From contig SLGY01000135.1 in NCBI GenBank assembly GCA_007136425.1, positions 1 through 38,391 on the forward strand: a stretch of 38,391 bases of DNA, read 5' to 3'. This document shows positions 24,996 to 33,376 of this stretch, piece after piece; the stretch's first letter is position 1, and every line of letters begins with the position of its first letter. Below the pieces are notes generated by a model. It did no database searches. It was not told where the DNA came from and was given only the letters and a program-made list of their open reading frames with translations. Origin of the DNA: Kiritimatiellia bacterium (GTDB lineage: Bacteria > Verrucomicrobiota > Kiritimatiellia > SLAD01). Position numbers and translations under genes: made by a program.

Positions 24996-26015
24996 CTACG
25001 GTTGCCAGACGATACGACCGTCCCGGTTGATATAGGCCCAAACGGGGGTTCGCGCCCTGAAAGCGACTTCACCGCCGGTATGCGAACTTCCTTGTCCAGT
25101 CGTCTCCAGCGCCACGCGTGCCAAGGGACCGACGAAAGGCTCGGCGTAAGCGAACCGTCGTCGGAATTGCTCATTCCCGTCTTGGTCCACGTAGTACCAC
25201 ATGTCGCGCATGCCAAAGCCATCGTGTTCGACCGGGGCCAAACCATTATCGAATGGACGCGCCAGGGCCCAATTCGTATCTTCCCAGGTCTCGCCATCGC
25301 GATTCACGAAGGTCCAGTTGTCGTCCTCCTCGACCGGGGCGTACCCGTCCGCGAAACTGAGCGCGTCATCAAACTGTGCTTCGATGACCCATTCGCCTTC
25401 CTTGTTAATGAACCCCCACTCGCCGAACACGAAGCCACCGGTCAAGACCGGCGCCAACCCCTCGCTGAAATGACGCGCACCGTTGAATGGCCCGGGTATT
25501 ACCACTGCTCCGCTGGTGTCGATAAAGGCGAATTCGCCGGATGGCGCGCCCGGTTCCTCCACATCAACGGCGGCCAACCCCTCTGCGAAATGATAGGCTT
25601 GGCGAAAAGTGGGCTCGATCACGAACGTGCCGTCCCGATCGATGTACCCGAAGCCCTCGTCCTCTTCGAGTTGAGCCGCAGCCAATCCTTCCGAGAAATT
25701 ACCGACCTCGTTCCACGTCCCGCTTAGCTGAACGGCGCCAGTCGAATCAATGAAGTGGTACTCTTCATTCTTCTTCACGCGGGCTAAGCCATCCGAGAAG
25801 GCATAGGCCGCGTCGAACTGCGCGTCGATCATTTTATCGCCTTCGGCATCGATATAACCCCAGCGTTCATTGACTTCAACCGGGTACAAGTAAACAGGCT
25901 CAGCTTGCACGCTCGCCACCGCAACCAATGCCCCTATCGAGCCGATCATAACCCACCCTCCAAGGCGTGTCCGGGATAGGGTTTGCGACCATACATTGTG
26001 TGCTGTGTTGCTCAT
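24996..26015 (-). CDS. Secreted WG-repeat (KWG) protein
   Basis: A 339-residue exported protein. The signal peptide spans about residues 1-39 with cleavage after SVQA. Seven or so WG repeats follow, each like RWGYIDAEGDKMIDAQFDAA then FSDGLARV (FSEGLAA, FAEGLAAV, FSEGLAPV, FADGYAPV), roughly 45 residues apart. WG repeats form beta-propeller-like or solenoid surfaces of unknown ligand. GAGGAG eight bases before ATG 26015 decides the start over an extension to 26099. It lies downstream of the beta-helix operon on the same strand after a 108-base gap and may be a separate unit. Confidence 0.85.
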   Translation of the reverse strand: MSNTAHNVWSQTLSRTRLGGWVMIGSIGALVAVASVQAEPVYLYPVEVNERWGYIDAEGDKMIDAQFDAAYAFSDGLARVKKNEEYHFIDSTGAVQLSGTWNEVGNFSEGLAAAQLEEDEGFGYIDRDGTFVIEPTFRQAYHFAEGLAAVDVEEPGAPSGEFAFIDTSGAVVIPGPFNGARHFSEGLAPVLTGGFVFGEWGFINKEGEWVIEAQFDDALSFADGYAPVEEDDNWTFVNRDGETWEDTNWALARPFDNGLAPVEHDGFGMRDMWYYVDQDGNEQFRRRFAYAEPFVGPLARVALETTGQGSSHTGGEVAFRARTPVWAYINRDGRIVWQP

Positions 26016-26123
26016 GGGTTCTCCTCCTCTTGTTATCGATGACATCTCATACTGGCGCAGAAAATGACGCCAAGCTAAGACATGGTCCTCTTCCGGCACG
26101 CAAGGGCCGCGTTCAATGCACGC

Positions 26124-26987
26124 TCACGGCACGAGCGGCACGTGCGGGCGCACGCGGAAGAAACGGTTGGTGGTATCCGCGTACGGGATTGATCGCAGGA
26201 TAGCACCGTCGACACCATTCATCACACCGAAGCCGGCATCTTCCCACGCCTCGTCGTCCAGCAGATCCGTCGACATTTCCAACTGATATTGGCGCGACGC
26301 GCGCGTTCCCCACGTGACCTGCACGGCGTTCGATCCGCCGATCGTTCCTTCTGCTATCCACGTTATGCGCGCGCCCATTGGCGTCGTCGGATTGGAGCCC
26401 CACGCGTAATACAGACGCACCTCATCATCGCTCAATCCATCCAGCAAAGCCCCCATCATCGCTTCCCACGCCGCCGGCACACCGTCCACCGCCCCCTCGG
26501 GGCCAGGGGCAAGATAATCCGTCTGCGCAAAGGCCTGGCTATTGCTCAAGCTGATCCAACCGACGTTGGCGCCCCACACGTAACCGGATAACGCGCCGGT
26601 TTGGAAATCGACTTGCGGCTCGTACCCGGTCTCGCCATGACCAAAGTTTAGCCAACCGATATTGGCTCCGTACGCGTATCCGGTGAGGTTGCCTTCGCCG
26701 TCATGGTTCACGCCCCAGTCCGTGGCTGAGTCGTTGGCATAGGACCAGCCGTTGGCGGGCGCGCCGCTGCCCATCCTGATCCAGCCGACGTTGGGACTCC
26801 AGACGTAACCGGTACTGTAGAAAAGCCCCAGTTCAGCGCCCTCCGTTACGTCGCCGCGCAAGTTCAGCCAGCCGATATTCGCGCCGTAGGCGAAGGCGTT
26901 GTCCGTGTTGATCGAGGTGGCGGCCAAGCCCGTCTGAACACCCAAGCCGACAACAAGCGTGGCCATGAATATGATTCGGTTCATCAT
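26124..26987 (-). CDS. Secreted protein with GANIGW motifs, unknown function
   Basis: A 287-residue exported protein with a signal peptide (about 1-22, ending GLAA). Residues 25-150 carry five repeats around an aromatic core: YGANIGWLNL, VWSPNVGWIRM, YGANIGWLNF, and VWGANVGWISL, each preceded by a glycine- and tyrosine-rich strand (TGYV, TGYA, SGYV). The pattern suggests a beta-structured solenoid or propeller. The C-terminal 120 residues resemble the carbohydrate- or surface-type tail domain of PVC secreted proteins and end near NRFFRVRP. GAGGAGG lies five bases before ATG 26987 (ATG 26984 also possible). It starts 11 bases after the preceding beta-helix gene, so it is the third gene of that operon. 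Confidence 0.8.
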   Translation of the reverse strand: MMNRIIFMATLVVGLGVQTGLAATSINTDNAFAYGANIGWLNLRGDVTEGAELGLFYSTGYVWSPNVGWIRMGSGAPANGWSYANDSATDWGVNHDGEGNLTGYAYGANIGWLNFGHGETGYEPQVDFQTGALSGYVWGANVGWISLSNSQAFAQTDYLAPGPEGAVDGVPAAWEAMMGALLDGLSDDEVRLYYAWGSNPTTPMGARITWIAEGTIGGSNAVQVTWGTRASRQYQLEMSTDLLDDEAWEDAGFGVMNGVDGAILRSIPYADTTNRFFRVRPHVPLVP

Positions 26988-26998
26988 AACAACCTCCT

Positions 26999-28258
26999 CT
27001 ATTCTTCCAGCCGGAAATTGGCCCAAGAATTATTTGGGATGGGCGTAGACTCGATCACCGGCCCATAGGTGTCGTCCAAGGATGTAACAAACGGCTCACC
27101 AAGAACGGAGTTACCTGTGACCACGATGCCCTCGCTGTCATCCATGCGTAGGCCCAGGTCGGTTCCTCCTGACACATGGTTGCCTTGGACCGCGCCGCCA
27201 ATCACCTCTTCAATCCATATGTTGCGTCTAAAATTGCCAAAGAGCACATTGTTTTTAACAAAAGCATTTTCGACCATTTCGTTTTCAGAAATGTCGCCCG
27301 GGAAGACAACCCCGCCTATCAGCGTACTGTTGTCTGATACAACATTGCCGAGGATGCGGGTTCCGCTAATGAGGCCGGGGCCTCCCGTGAGGATACCCGC
27401 ATTTGAATGGCCATGGATCACGTTGTTGATGATCGATGTGTTTCTAATTGTTCCATCCGCGCTAACCCTCAGATAGAAGCCGCGCCCATCATTGTCCATG
27501 AATGTGTTGTCCCGGAATTGATTGCCTCGAAACGTTGACGCGGAAGACCACACGTAAACACCGTAGCGTCCCGTCGTCCCCTCGTCTGTGCCATTGCCGA
27601 CAACGGTGCAACCACTGATTTGATTATCCAACATCGCACTATCGCTCGAAATCAGCATATAAGCTCCATTATAGGCATTGCGAGCAATCACAGAGTCCTC
27701 AATCCGGTTGCCTGTGATCTCTCCTTCGAGTTGCGCTGAAAACCAAATGCCGTCTTGACCATTGTTTGCGATGAGGCAATCACGGATCACGTTCCCCGCC
27801 ACGAGCTGGCCGGCCCCGGAGGCCCGCAAATAAAATCCTCGCCCGGTCATATCGCGCACACGCAACCGCTCATAAACCCCGTTGCGACTGCCCTCGAGTT
27901 GCACGCCGGTTTCAAATTCCTCAATTGCCCCATTGCGGACCACTGTGTTTTCCACGCCGGATGCAACAAAGATGCCCACCAAGTCGGTCCCTGAAAGGGT
28001 GAAGCCCATCAGGTCAACCGTCACGTTATCCGCCTCAATCGTGATCCCGCCGTCGGCACCGGCGTCCAGGTTGCCCGTTAAATAATAAGAACCCGGCTCA
28101 TCAATCGTGATCGGAACGGATTCAATGGGCGTTCGCGACTCCAATTCGTCCAGTGCACGCATCGTGACATCCGGCGGTCCCGGCGGTGACAAAGGCCCCT
28201 GCGCATGGGTGGTAATAGCGAACACTAACGCGGCACCTATGATAATAAATCGTTTCAT
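26999..28258 (-). CDS. Secreted right-handed beta-helix repeat protein (copy 2)
   Basis: A 419-residue exported protein with a signal peptide ending THA-QGPL. The mature N-terminus reads GPLSPPGPPDVTMRALDELE, SRTPI, then a DEPGSYYLTGNL strand and VTVDLMGFTLSG, after which parallel beta-helix (pectate-lyase-like) coils follow, marked by repeats of the form GNxIxDCxIxxN. No classical pectate-lyase catalytic Asp/Lys set is evident, so enzymatic activity cannot be claimed. ATG 28258 is chosen over 28264 because GGAGG touches the earlier ATG but is seven bases from the later. It lies 25 bases behind its paralogue and 11 before the GANIGW gene. Confidence 0.85.
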   Translation of the reverse strand: MKRFIIIGAALVFAITTHAQGPLSPPGPPDVTMRALDELESRTPIESVPITIDEPGSYYLTGNLDAGADGGITIEADNVTVDLMGFTLSGTDLVGIFVASGVENTVVRNGAIEEFETGVQLEGSRNGVYERLRVRDMTGRGFYLRASGAGQLVAGNVIRDCLIANNGQDGIWFSAQLEGEITGNRIEDSVIARNAYNGAYMLISSDSAMLDNQISGCTVVGNGTDEGTTGRYGVYVWSSASTFRGNQFRDNTFMDNDGRGFYLRVSADGTIRNTSIINNVIHGHSNAGILTGGPGLISGTRILGNVVSDNSTLIGGVVFPGDISENEMVENAFVKNNVLFGNFRRNIWIEEVIGGAVQGNHVSGGTDLGLRMDDSEGIVVTGNSVLGEPFVTSLDDTYGPVIESTPIPNNSWANFRLEE

Positions 28259-28283
28259 GGTCATTCCTCCTTATAGGTCACAT

Positions 28284-29519
28284 TCAGCGACTGAAATTGG
28301 CCCACGCGTTCGGATTGCTCAGTTCCCCCGGTGTGCTGATGACCGGAGCATCCAGATTACCCGTCCCGGCCGAAAACGGCGTGTCGTTATCGAGAGAGAT
28401 ATTGCGAAAAACAAAGGCGCTGGTGGACCCGATGTTGTAACCGGTACCATGCCCGGCGACTCTATTCCCCTCAATGCGTGTACCCTCCGTGCCACCGAAC
28501 AGGCGAATCCCGTCGTTCCCGTTCTGCACCACATACGAATCGCGGATCAAATTGCCTTGTGCTGTTCCGCCTGCGGACGCATTCAGGTAGACACCGAACC
28601 CGTTGTTCTCAGCAATGTGATTGCCGAGCAGCTTGTTTCCATTGGCATGGCCGCCCAGAATTCCTTGAACAGACAAGCCAATGTTACTGTTGCGCATGAT
28701 CTGGGTGTCGCGGACAAAATTACCGACGGCTTCCGAATCGTTTCCAGAGGCGACGATGCGCAGGCCATCATTTGTATTGTCGACAATCGTCAGCCCGGCA
28801 ACAAGATTTCCATTGCATCTTCCACCATCCTCACTGGAGAGATTCACTCCTCGCAATCCTGAGCCGGACACCACGCAGTCACGAATGATGTTTCCCGAGG
28901 CGAGCCCGGCATCTCCTAACAAATGAATGCCAGCTTGTCCGTTGTCTGAAATGATCGAATCCAAGATCATGTTGCCGTTCACGGTACCGGCGGCCGCCCG
29001 GATGAGAATGCCTTCGTCTCCGTTGCCCGTCACCCGCAACTGCGACAACACATTGCCGTTGGCTTCATCGCCGTCACCGATGATCAGGATCCCCTCCGCG
29101 CTGTTATCTTTGATCGCCAAGTCCTCGAAACGGTTGTAGCTTCGGCCAGTAAGCAACAGCCCCGTCTCGAATCCTCGAATCGTTCCATTTCGGACCTCCA
29201 CGTCATGGCCCAAAACGATCACTCCAATGTTGCCACCCGATCCGGCCAGGGTATGACCTTGCAGATCGATGGTCACCGAATCGACCTCCACGGTAATGCC
29301 GTTGAGACCCGTGCTCAGACTTTCCGTGACGATGTACGAACCCGATTCTGAGATGGTGTAAGGTAATTCGTCGATCGGCGTGCGCGGCTCGATCTGGTCC
29401 AGCGACTTCATCGTTTCCGCCGGTCCGCTGTCCGGTTGCAACGGGCCTTGCGCCCAGGCCGTGGGCCCCGCCAACAAGGCGCACAGCAAAAGACAGTACG
29501 GGCGTGTAAGAGATTGCAT
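28284..29519 (-). CDS. Secreted right-handed beta-helix repeat protein (copy 1)
   Basis: A 411-residue exported protein, first gene of the beta-helix/GANIGW operon. The signal peptide ends PTAWA-QGPL, and the mature start (GPLQPDSGPAETMKSLDQIE, PRTPIDELPYTI) parallels copy 2. Coils of the form NGNxIxDSxIxxNxxxGI run through about residues 95-380, and the end NPNAWANFSR matches NNSWANFRLEE of copy 2. The family is common in secreted proteins of Verrucomicrobia and Planctomycetes with no proven activity. ATG 29519 has GGGAGGAG five bases before it; an in-frame ATG at 29564 lies inside a leader dyad and is not favoured. Confidence 0.85.
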   Translation of the reverse strand: MQSLTRPYCLLLCALLAGPTAWAQGPLQPDSGPAETMKSLDQIEPRTPIDELPYTISESGSYIVTESLSTGLNGITVEVDSVTIDLQGHTLAGSGGNIGVIVLGHDVEVRNGTIRGFETGLLLTGRSYNRFEDLAIKDNSAEGILIIGDGDEANGNVLSQLRVTGNGDEGILIRAAAGTVNGNMILDSIISDNGQAGIHLLGDAGLASGNIIRDCVVSGSGLRGVNLSSEDGGRCNGNLVAGLTIVDNTNDGLRIVASGNDSEAVGNFVRDTQIMRNSNIGLSVQGILGGHANGNKLLGNHIAENNGFGVYLNASAGGTAQGNLIRDSYVVQNGNDGIRLFGGTEGTRIEGNRVAGHGTGYNIGSTSAFVFRNISLDNDTPFSAGTGNLDAPVISTPGELSNPNAWANFSR

Positions 29520-29553
29520 ATTACTCCTCCCTGTTCTAAAGCGCGCAACGGGG

Positions 29554-29602
29554 TTTCCAATCATTGGAACGACTTCTCACGTCTTTTCCCAATCGTTGGA
29601 AA
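29554..29602. promoter_or_regulatory. Two TTCCAA-N3-TTGGAA dyads in the leader of the beta-helix operon
   Basis: TTCCAATCATTGGAA (29555-29569) and CCAATCGTTGG (29589-29599, flanked by TTTC and AAA) have centres at 29562 and 29594, 32 bases apart, about three helical turns. Both lie between the predicted transcription start and the start codon. They could be tandem operators or small RNA hairpins; a dispersed repeat is a further possibility. Confidence 0.55.
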
Positions 29603-29640
29603 GGCCGTGCGCATTCTCCTTATGTTCGCAAGCCGTAGCA

Positions 29641-29668
29641 ATTGTAGGGAGGCTTACATTTATGTCAA
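29641..29668 (-). promoter_or_regulatory. Sigma70-type promoter of the beta-helix operon
   Basis: On the minus strand a perfect TTGACA (29668-29663) is followed after 16 bases by TACAAT (29646-29641). Transcription would begin near 29634 and give a leader of about 115 bases that contains both dyads. The promoter begins 15 bases beyond the pseudopilin stop codon, separating the two units. Confidence 0.7.
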
Positions 29669-29682
29669 GAAGGCAGGCAGGA

Positions 29683-30246
29683 TCAATTCGCCCAGGAAAG
29701 GATGTCCCGGTCCGTATCGGATCGACGATCGCTCCCGAAAGACCACGCAACCACACCGACACCGGTTTGATTCCGGTAGATGGTCTGGGTCATCGTGCAG
29801 ACGTTGTTCATGTCGGTATCCAGCACGATCTGATAGGGCGACCCCCATGGGTCGACAAAACGGCCCGTCTCCGTCACGCCCGAACGGCCGCGTCCGCGAT
29901 AGCCCACGTCGACGTATTCAATACGGTCCGGATTCAGGCGGTGCCCCTCATTTCCGGGTCCGTCGATCGCGCGCAGTATATTCATAACCAATTCATTACC
30001 CGCCTCGCGGCCATAGCGCACGTCCCCCGCCGTTCCCATGTGCGGCGAAGGCCAATACCCGTAATCGAAAAAGAACCGTTCACTGGCCGAAACCAGCATA
30101 TCCAAATCCGCGCGCGTCATGGCCTCGCGGCGATCGGATTCCACGGTTACCCAGACCGGGATAATGATCGAAAGCACGATCAGCAGGACGCCGCCGCCAA
30201 TCAGCTTCTCGGCCTTCGAAAAAGGCTGTTTCCTGTTCTCGCTCAT
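29683..30246 (-). CDS. Pseudopilin-like, single-pass membrane protein
   Basis: A 187-residue protein with a short basic N-terminus and one membrane segment (about 15-34, KLIGGGVLLIVLSIIIPVW). The periplasmic part starts with a helix (MTRADLDMLVSASERFFFDYG) and has FVDPWGSPYQIVLDTDMNN, characteristic of GspG-like type II secretion pseudopilins, where this loop binds calcium. The canonical prepilin cleavage GFTLIE is missing, so it is a degenerate or derived pseudopilin. A GGAA site lies six bases before the ATG. It is not in a complete secretion cluster here. Confidence 0.7.
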   Translation of the reverse strand: MSENRKQPFSKAEKLIGGGVLLIVLSIIIPVWVTVESDRREAMTRADLDMLVSASERFFFDYGYWPSPHMGTAGDVRYGREAGNELVMNILRAIDGPGNEGHRLNPDRIEYVDVGYRGRGRSGVTETGRFVDPWGSPYQIVLDTDMNNVCTMTQTIYRNQTGVGVVAWSFGSDRRSDTDRDILSWAN

Positions 30247-30263
30247 TTCAGATTCCGAAGAGG

Positions 30264-30293
30264 AACCGCGAATAGACGCGAATGAACACGAAT
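30264..30293. repeat. Diverged inverted copy of the 30-bp repeat
   Basis: It matches the reverse complement of the copy at 30308-30337 at 25 of 30 positions, with a 14-base loop between them. The pair can form a long hairpin between the pseudopilin start and the GxxExxY gene. Confidence 0.7.
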
Positions 30294-30307
30294 AAGGAGC
30301 TGTATAA

Positions 30308-30337
30308 ATTTGCGTCCATTCGCGTTCATTCGCGGTT
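30308..30337. repeat. 30-bp direct repeat, copy at the GxxExxY stop codon
   Basis: Identical over 30 bases to 30722-30751 (begins ATTTGCGTCC, ends ATTCGCGGTT). Its last base is the first base of the complementary stop codon of the GxxExxY gene. Confidence 0.9.
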
Positions 30338-30723
30338 TAGTCTTGCTGAAGCACCACCCGCTTCCACTCCAGCTTCGCTCTTTTGAAGTTTAGAATCAGA
30401 CCGACCGGCAACTTCGAGATCTTGAGATAATTGAGCATTTGCCCCAATTCGTGATCACCGATGGATTCAACAACTTTCGTATCAACAACCACCTTGTCAT
30501 AGGCAATGAGATCAGGGACATAGTCTCCCACTCGAACACCCTTGTAAACTATATCGAACCGCTCCTGTTGCCTGACAGGGATTCCTCGCAATTCGAATTC
30601 CACGACGAGCGCGTTTTCGTAAGGTTTCTCCAATAAACCGTGCCCCAGCGTATTCAAGACCTCAAACGCACAGTTCACCACTTCATAGACTTCCTGTTTA
30701 AGAAGCAGGCTCTTGTCATTCAT
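30337..30723 (-). CDS. GxxExxY-family protein (PD-(D/E)XK-like)
   Basis: A 128-residue protein. The family signature is G29-LLE32-KPY35 (GxxExxY), in the segment LGHGLLEKPYENAL. It is followed by a PD-(D/E)XK-like core: Asp71 in YVPDLI, Asp81 and Lys83 in VVDTKV, and Gln95/Tyr99 in QMLNY, the usual helix after the active site. The sequence ends at LILNFKRAKLEWKRVVLQ, with NFK well conserved. The family is common and often clusters with repeats; its cellular role is unknown. The gene starts at ATG 30723-30721 and ends at 30337, exactly between the two identical 30-bp repeats, and its start is adjacent to alaS. Confidence 0.9.
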   Translation of the reverse strand: MNDKSLLLKQEVYEVVNCAFEVLNTLGHGLLEKPYENALVVEFELRGIPVRQQERFDIVYKGVRVGDYVPDLIAYDKVVVDTKVVESIGDHELGQMLNYLKISKLPVGLILNFKRAKLEWKRVVLQQD

Positions 30724-30751
30724 TTGCGTCCATTCGCGTTCATTCGCGGTT
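30722..30751. repeat. 30-bp direct repeat, copy at the GxxExxY start codon
   Basis: Identical to 30308-30337. It spans the whole intergenic gap between the alaS stop codon (30754-30752) and the GxxExxY ATG (30723-30721, overlapping by two bases). Confidence 0.9.
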
Positions 30752-33376
30752 CTACGACTTGTCCAACAGATCGGGTACGGCGGCGATGGCTTCCGGCACT
30801 TTCGTAGCGTCCTTCCCGCCGGCCTGCGCCATGTTCGGACGCCCCCCGCCACCGCCGCCGGCGATCTTGGCCACCTGCCCGATGAGTTTGCCCGCATGCA
30901 GACCGCGCGTAACGAGGTCGTCGCTGACCGACGCCACGAAGGCCGCTTTGCCCTCGGACGCGCCGCCCAGCACGATCACACCCGACTTCATGGCCGGACG
31001 GATTTGATCAAGCACGGCGCGTAACCCTTCCACGCCCTGCCCCTCCACCACGTCCGCAATGAGCGGCACGGCGCCCACGGTTTGTTGTTTCTGCAGCAGT
31101 GCGCCCGCCACGTCCTTATTGGCCGCGGCCGCCTGTTCCTTGAGCGCTCGTTCCAATTTCTTGTTCTGCTCGATCAGGGATTCGACACGTTTGAGCAACT
31201 CATCAGGCGGCGCACTGAAACGCTGCGCCAGGCTGCGTACCAGATTGTGCTCGCGTTGGGTCCACTCGTAAGCGGGCCAACCGCAGACGGCTTCGATGCG
31301 CCGAATCCCGGCGGCCACCGCACTTTCGCTGACAATGCGAAAGAAACCCAATTGCCCCGTCTCGCGCACATGCGTCCCGCCGCACAGCTCCCGGCTGAAT
31401 CCGCCGATATCCACCACCCGCACTTCATCGCCGTACTTCTCATCGAAGACCGCGATGATCCCCGAATCCGGCACCTCTTTGTAGGGCATGGTATAGGTCC
31501 GCACCGGAGTATCTTCCATGATCCATTGGTTCACCCGATGTTCGATGGCTTCCAGTTTCTCGGGCGTCACGGCCTCATAATGCGTAAAATCGAAACGCAA
31601 CCGGTCGGGCGCAACGAGCGAACCCGCCTGACGCGCCGTCGCGCTGACCAATTCGCGCAGCGCGGCATTGAGCAAATGCGTGGCGGTATGATGATGCTGC
31701 ACGTGGGCCCGACGCTCGTCGTCCACGACGGCGCCGACCGGGTCCCCGACGGTAAAGCGACCCTGTACCACCTTGCCGATATGTAACACCATGCCCTCCA
31801 CCGGACGTTGCGTGTCCCAGACCTCGAATTCGCCGTCCGGGCCCCGGATACTTCCGTGATCGCCCAATTGCCCGCCGGCCTCGGCATAAAAAGGCGTCTC
31901 GGCCAGGATCAGCTCGGCGGCTTCGCCCGTGTCGAGCGCGGTCTTGCGTTCCCCGGCGGAAAGGATGGCCGTCAGTTTGGTTTGTTTTTCCAAAGCGCGA
32001 TAGCCGTCGAATACCGTACGTACCCCTTCCGCGTGCAGTTCCTGAATCGACTCCGCGTCTTCGGTCATGGCGGCATCCTTCCGATCAAGCCGCGCCCGCT
32101 CGCGTTGTTGTTCCATCAAGGCTTCGAAGCGTTCGTGATCGACCGAGAGATTCTGTTCCGCCGCCATCAATGTCGTAAGGTCCGCCGGGAAGCCGTAGGT
32201 ATCATACAGCTTGAATGCCTGATCGCCGGGAAAGATCGTTTGGTTGTCCTTCTTCAACTCGGCTACAACCTCCTCGAACAGCGACATGCCGCGATCCAGC
32301 GTGGCCGCGAAACTGTCCTCTTCCGCCTGCAACGCGCGCAAGACGCGTTCGCGATTCCGGCGCAGCTCGGGAAAGATATCGCCCATCACTTCCTCGACGA
32401 CGGGAAACAAATCGCCCAGAAACGGCTTGGTCAAATTAAGGGTACGACCGTACCGCGCGGCGCGGCGCAAGAGTCGGCGCAACACGTATCCACGCCCGTC
32501 GTTGGACGGCAGGACGCCGTCGGAAATCGCAATGGACAAAGCACGCACGTGATCGGCGATAACGCGCATGGCCACGGCCGCCTCCCCCTCGTACGGGCAG
32601 CCCGACATGCGTTTGAGTTCGTTCACGTAGGGCGTGAACACGTCCGACTCATAATTGGAGTTCTTGCCCTGCAACACCGCGGCCACCCGCTCAAATCCCA
32701 TCCCGGTATCGACATGTTTCGACGGCAACTCTTCCAACGAGCCGTCGCCTTTACGGTTATACTGAATGAACACCAGGTTCCAGAGTTCGATCACGTCCGG
32801 CGATCCGGCATTGACCATTTCCGGGCCGCACCCGTCCGCGCTGATATCGATATGGATTTCGGAACAGGGTCCGCAGGGCCCTGTTTCGCCCATCTCCCAG
32901 AAATTATCCTTTTCGTCGAAGCGCAGGATGTGCTTGGGGTGAATGTCGGTCACTTCTTTCCACAACTTCTCAGCTTCGTCGTCGTCCTTGTACACCGTGG
33001 CCCAAAGCCGCTCCTTGGGCAGCGCCCACACGTCGGTCAACAATTCCCAGGCCCAGGCGATGGCCTCCCGTTTGTAGTAGTCACCGAAAGACCAGTTCCC
33101 GAGCATTTCAAAGAAGGTATGGTGATACGTGTCGCGCCCGACTTCCTCCAGATCGTTATGCTTGCCGCTCACGCGAATACATTTTTGCGTGTTCGCCACC
33201 CGCCGGTCCCGGCTTTCGCGGGTGCCAAGAAAGATGTCCTTAAACTGGTTCATGCCCGAGTTGGTAAACAACAGGGTGGGATCCGTCGGCAAGACCACCG
33301 GCGAACTGGGAACGATGGCGTGCTCTTTGGATTTGAAAAAGTCCAGAAACGATTGTCGTATTTCGGTTGATGTCAT
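30752..33376 (-). CDS. alaS: Alanine-tRNA ligase
   Basis: An 874-residue class II synthetase of the usual length. The opening EIRQSFLDFFKSKEH and PTLLFTNSGMNQFKDIFLG are AlaS hallmarks. The editing domain has HHTATHLLNAALR and the C-terminal zinc-binding CGGTHVRETGQLGFF, and the protein ends with the DHHA1 segment GGGGGGRPNMAQAGGKD. It charges tRNA-Ala and clears Ser/Gly mischarges. ATG 33376 is chosen because family members start here; ATG 33394 would add six residues, and neither has a clear ribosome site. It converges with nothing and ends against the GxxExxY repeat. Confidence 0.96.
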   Translation of the reverse strand: MTSTEIRQSFLDFFKSKEHAIVPSSPVVLPTDPTLLFTNSGMNQFKDIFLGTRESRDRRVANTQKCIRVSGKHNDLEEVGRDTYHHTFFEMLGNWSFGDYYKREAIAWAWELLTDVWALPKERLWATVYKDDDEAEKLWKEVTDIHPKHILRFDEKDNFWEMGETGPCGPCSEIHIDISADGCGPEMVNAGSPDVIELWNLVFIQYNRKGDGSLEELPSKHVDTGMGFERVAAVLQGKNSNYESDVFTPYVNELKRMSGCPYEGEAAVAMRVIADHVRALSIAISDGVLPSNDGRGYVLRRLLRRAARYGRTLNLTKPFLGDLFPVVEEVMGDIFPELRRNRERVLRALQAEEDSFAATLDRGMSLFEEVVAELKKDNQTIFPGDQAFKLYDTYGFPADLTTLMAAEQNLSVDHERFEALMEQQRERARLDRKDAAMTEDAESIQELHAEGVRTVFDGYRALEKQTKLTAILSAGERKTALDTGEAAELILAETPFYAEAGGQLGDHGSIRGPDGEFEVWDTQRPVEGMVLHIGKVVQGRFTVGDPVGAVVDDERRAHVQHHHTATHLLNAALRELVSATARQAGSLVAPDRLRFDFTHYEAVTPEKLEAIEHRVNQWIMEDTPVRTYTMPYKEVPDSGIIAVFDEKYGDEVRVVDIGGFSRELCGGTHVRETGQLGFFRIVSESAVAAGIRRIEAVCGWPAYEWTQREHNLVRSLAQRFSAPPDELLKRVESLIEQNKKLERALKEQAAAANKDVAGALLQKQQTVGAVPLIADVVEGQGVEGLRAVLDQIRPAMKSGVIVLGGASEGKAAFVASVSDDLVTRGLHAGKLIGQVAKIAGGGGGGRPNMAQAGGKDATKVPEAIAAVPDLLDKS

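Noticed and set aside
29566-29615. Short upstream reading frame (about 17 codons) with AAGGAG before the beta-helix gene
   Set aside because: The AAGGAG is only one base from its ATG, and the frame is explained by the two dyads; no sign of a leader peptide.
31808-33370. Long open frame (520 codons) opposite alaS
   Set aside because: Antisense shadow of alaS caused by GC-rich codon use; composition and lack of domains argue against a gene.
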